This document shows, one piece after another, positions 4,848-6,145 of a stretch of 6,145 bases of DNA (its first letter is position 1; each line of letters opens with the position of its first letter). The translations under genes and the position numbers were made by a program. The stretch is from contig JAHFPI010000044.1 of assembly GCA_023266795.1 (NCBI GenBank), positions 5,640 to 11,784 on the forward strand. Reading direction: 5' to 3'. The stretch comes from Rhodospirillales bacterium (lineage in GTDB: Bacteria > Pseudomonadota > Alphaproteobacteria > Micavibrionales > UBA2020). The notes under the pieces were generated by a model, which saw only the letters and a program-made list of their open reading frames with translations, was not told where the DNA came from and ran no database searches.

Positions 4848-5351
4848 ATGGAGCAAAACGCGGTTATCAAGGCGGCGACAGCCGAGCTGCACGATAAGGG
4901 ATTTATTGTCGCGAAGGTGGATGACCTGCTCGACTGGGCGCGTACCGGTTCGCTCTGGCCGATGACATTCGGCCTGGCCTGCTGCGCGGTGGAGATGATT
5001 CAGGCCTACATGAGCCGTTATGACCTTGACCGTTTCGGCATCATCCCGCGCCCCAGCCCGCGTCAGGCGGATGTGATGATCGTGGCGGGGACACTCACTA
5101 ATAAAATGGCGCCTGCGCTGCGCAAGGTCTATGACCAGATGGCCGAGCCGCGCTGGGTGATTTCGATGGGTTCCTGCGCCAATGGCGGCGGTTATTACCA
5201 CTATTCCTATTCCGTCGTGCGCGGCTGTGACCGTATCGTGCCGGTGGATATTTATGTTCCCGGCTGCCCGCCGACGGCCGAAGCGCTTATTTACGGCATT
5301 TTGCAATTGCAGAAAAAAATTCAACGTGAAGACACAAGGCTGGTGCGGTGA
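4848..5351 (+). CDS. nuoB: NADH-quinone oxidoreductase subunit B
   Basis: A 167-residue peripheral subunit of complex I (PSST/NDUFS7 homologue) that binds the last iron-sulfur cluster, N2, and helps form the quinone site. The four expected [4Fe-4S] ligands are present: the adjacent Cys45-Cys46 in FGLACCAVEM, Cys110 in SMGSCANGGG and Cys140 in YVPGCPPTAE. RFGIIPRPSPRQADVMIVAG (62-81) is the conserved stretch after the cluster loop. The ATG at 4848 is preferred over an earlier ATG at 4815 because GGGAG (4838-4842) is well placed before it and the earlier start would overlap nuoA and add 11 non-family residues. The stop overlaps the nuoC start in TGATG, suggesting translational coupling. Confidence 0.97.
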   Translation: MEQNAVIKAATAELHDKGFIVAKVDDLLDWARTGSLWPMTFGLACCAVEMIQAYMSRYDLDRFGIIPRPSPRQADVMIVAGTLTNKMAPALRKVYDQMAEPRWVISMGSCANGGGYYHYSYSVVRGCDRIVPVDIYVPGCPPTAEALIYGILQLQKKIQREDTRLVR

Positions 5352-5980
5352 TGGGTGTTGAACAGCTACAGACATTGAGCGATTATATTGCGGCGGCGCA
5401 GGCGCCGGCAATTCTGAAGCAGGAGATTGCGCTGGGCGAGCTGGCCTTTACTGTGCGCCGCGAATCCCTGCACGGGTTCATTGCTTTTTTAAAAACCGAT
5501 AAAAAATGCGACTTTCAGCAGTTGTGCAACGTTTGCGGCGCGGATTATCCGGCGCGGGGTGCGGAACGTTTTGACGTCGTTTACAATCTTCTGAGCCTGA
5601 AATTCAACCTGCGCGTCCGTGTCAAGGTTATGACCGCCGAGAATATGCCGGTGGATACGGTCACGGATCTTTACAGCTCTGCCGGATGGTTCGAGCGCGA
5701 GGTGTGGGATCTGTACGGGGTTGTTTTCGCCGGTCATCCCGATCTGCGCCGCATCCTGACCGACTACGGCTTTGAAGGCCATCCGCTGCGCAAGGATTTT
5801 CCGCTGACCGGCTTTGTCGAGCTGCGCTATGATGCAGCGCAGAAACGCATCGTTTACGAACCTGTGAAGCTGACGCAGGACTACCGCAACTTTGATTTCA
5901 TCAGCCCGTGGGAAGGCATGACGACGATGCAGCTGCCCGGCGATGAAAAGGCCCGCAAGCCGAAAGTGGGGGCAAAATGA
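5351..5980 (+). CDS. nuoC: NADH-quinone oxidoreductase subunit C
   Basis: A 209-residue peripheral arm subunit of complex I (30-kDa/NDUFS3 homologue) that holds the quinone-module subunits together. The family signature is complete: FEREVWDLYGVVF (114-126), then HPDLRRILTDYGFEGHPLRKDFPL (129-152, in one conserved block) and GFVELRYD (154-161). The N-terminal 110 residues are more divergent, as usual. The last part, SPWEGM (185-190), is typical of the alphaproteobacterial and mitochondrial form; the Lys/Arg-rich tail is short. It is a separate gene, not a NuoCD fusion as in enterobacteria. The ATG at 5351 overlaps the nuoB stop by one base; an in-frame GTG one codon earlier cannot be excluded. 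Its own stop overlaps the nuoD start in the same TGATG pattern. Confidence 0.96.
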   Translation: MGVEQLQTLSDYIAAAQAPAILKQEIALGELAFTVRRESLHGFIAFLKTDKKCDFQQLCNVCGADYPARGAERFDVVYNLLSLKFNLRVRVKVMTAENMPVDTVTDLYSSAGWFEREVWDLYGVVFAGHPDLRRILTDYGFEGHPLRKDFPLTGFVELRYDAAQKRIVYEPVKLTQDYRNFDFISPWEGMTTMQLPGDEKARKPKVGAK

Positions 5981-6145
5981 TGACCGCCGAGAAAAGAAAC
6001 AACTATACAATCAACCTCGGCCCGCAGCATCCTGCCGCCCACGGCGTTTTGCGCCTGATCCTTGAAATGGACGGGGAAGTGGTGGAGCGCGCGGATCCGC
6101 ATATCGGCCTGCTGCATAGCGGCACGGAGAAGCTTATCGAGAATA
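5980..6145 (+). CDS. nuoD: NADH-quinone oxidoreductase subunit D, 5' part
   Basis: The first 55 codons of the 49-kDa/NDUFS2 homologue of complex I, which forms the quinone-reducing cavity with NuoB. The window ends inside the gene. INLGPQHPAAHGVLRL (11-26) contains the two conserved histidines, His17 and His21; the second corresponds to Thermus Nqo4 His38 at the quinone head group. DPHIGLLHSGTEKLIE (39-54) follows, but with Ser47 where mitochondrial and most alphaproteobacterial proteins have Arg (LLHRGTEKL). Two tandem ATG codons, 5977 and 5980, are in frame; 5980 is preferred because TGGGGG (5967-5972) is 7 bases before it and it gives the same TGATG overlap as nuoB/nuoC. Confidence 0.96.
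   Translation, partial: MTAEKRNNYTINLGPQHPAAHGVLRLILEMDGEVVERADPHIGLLHSGTEKLIEN

Noticed and set aside
4668..5411. 247-codon minus-strand frame opposite nuoA-nuoC
   Set aside because: It spans three well-identified nuo genes on the plus strand and has no recognisable protein features.

Overview
The window most likely comes from an alphaproteobacterial chromosome of moderate GC content. It opens with the end of an HU-type DNA-binding protein gene and closes with the start of a complex I operon (nuoA, nuoB, nuoC as a separate gene, nuoD). From general knowledge, a hup gene (usually behind lon) close to nuoA is a recurring arrangement in Alphaproteobacteria. Separate nuoC and nuoD genes, and Nuo proteins that read like mitochondrial subunits, agree with this. 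The genus cannot be named from the sequence alone.

Layout. 1-216: 3' part of the HU gene, then a strong intrinsic terminator (241-278). 286-408: tRNA-Val(UAC) with a promoter and an encoded CCA. 433-729: a 98-residue protein resembling the toxin-binding domain of MbcA/ParS/Xre-type antitoxins, 24 bases after the tRNA and with no terminator between them. 753-1706 (minus): a multi-pass membrane protein ending in a K+-channel pore module (TLGYGD filter). 1896-3263 (plus): a 455-residue MgtC/SapB plus DUF4010-type membrane protein, divergent from the channel across a 189-base promoter region. 3288-3989 (minus): a single-span membrane protein of unknown function with a weak pilin-like look. 4250-4326: tRNA-Asp(GUC) with promoter, CCA and terminator. 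4477-6145: nuoA-nuoB-nuoC-nuoD', tightly packed, with a perfect inverted repeat over the candidate nuo promoter.

Functionally the two ends are housekeeping (nucleoid protein, tRNAs, respiratory NADH dehydrogenase). The 3.8 kb between the two tRNA genes holds four genes that are not part of that core: an antitoxin-like protein without a visible toxin, two divergent membrane proteins probably linked to ion homeostasis, and an envelope protein. It looks like an accessory block between two tRNA genes, but I see no integrase, transposase or duplicated tRNA end.

Points for a second look: the 11-bp-arm inverted repeat covering the presumed nuoA -35 and spacer; the perfect 16-bp palindrome between tRNA-Val and the antitoxin-like gene that overlaps its ribosome binding site; the unpartnered antitoxin-like gene apparently sharing a transcript with a tRNA; and a Ser in NuoD at the position of the Arg that is dimethylated in mammalian complex I.
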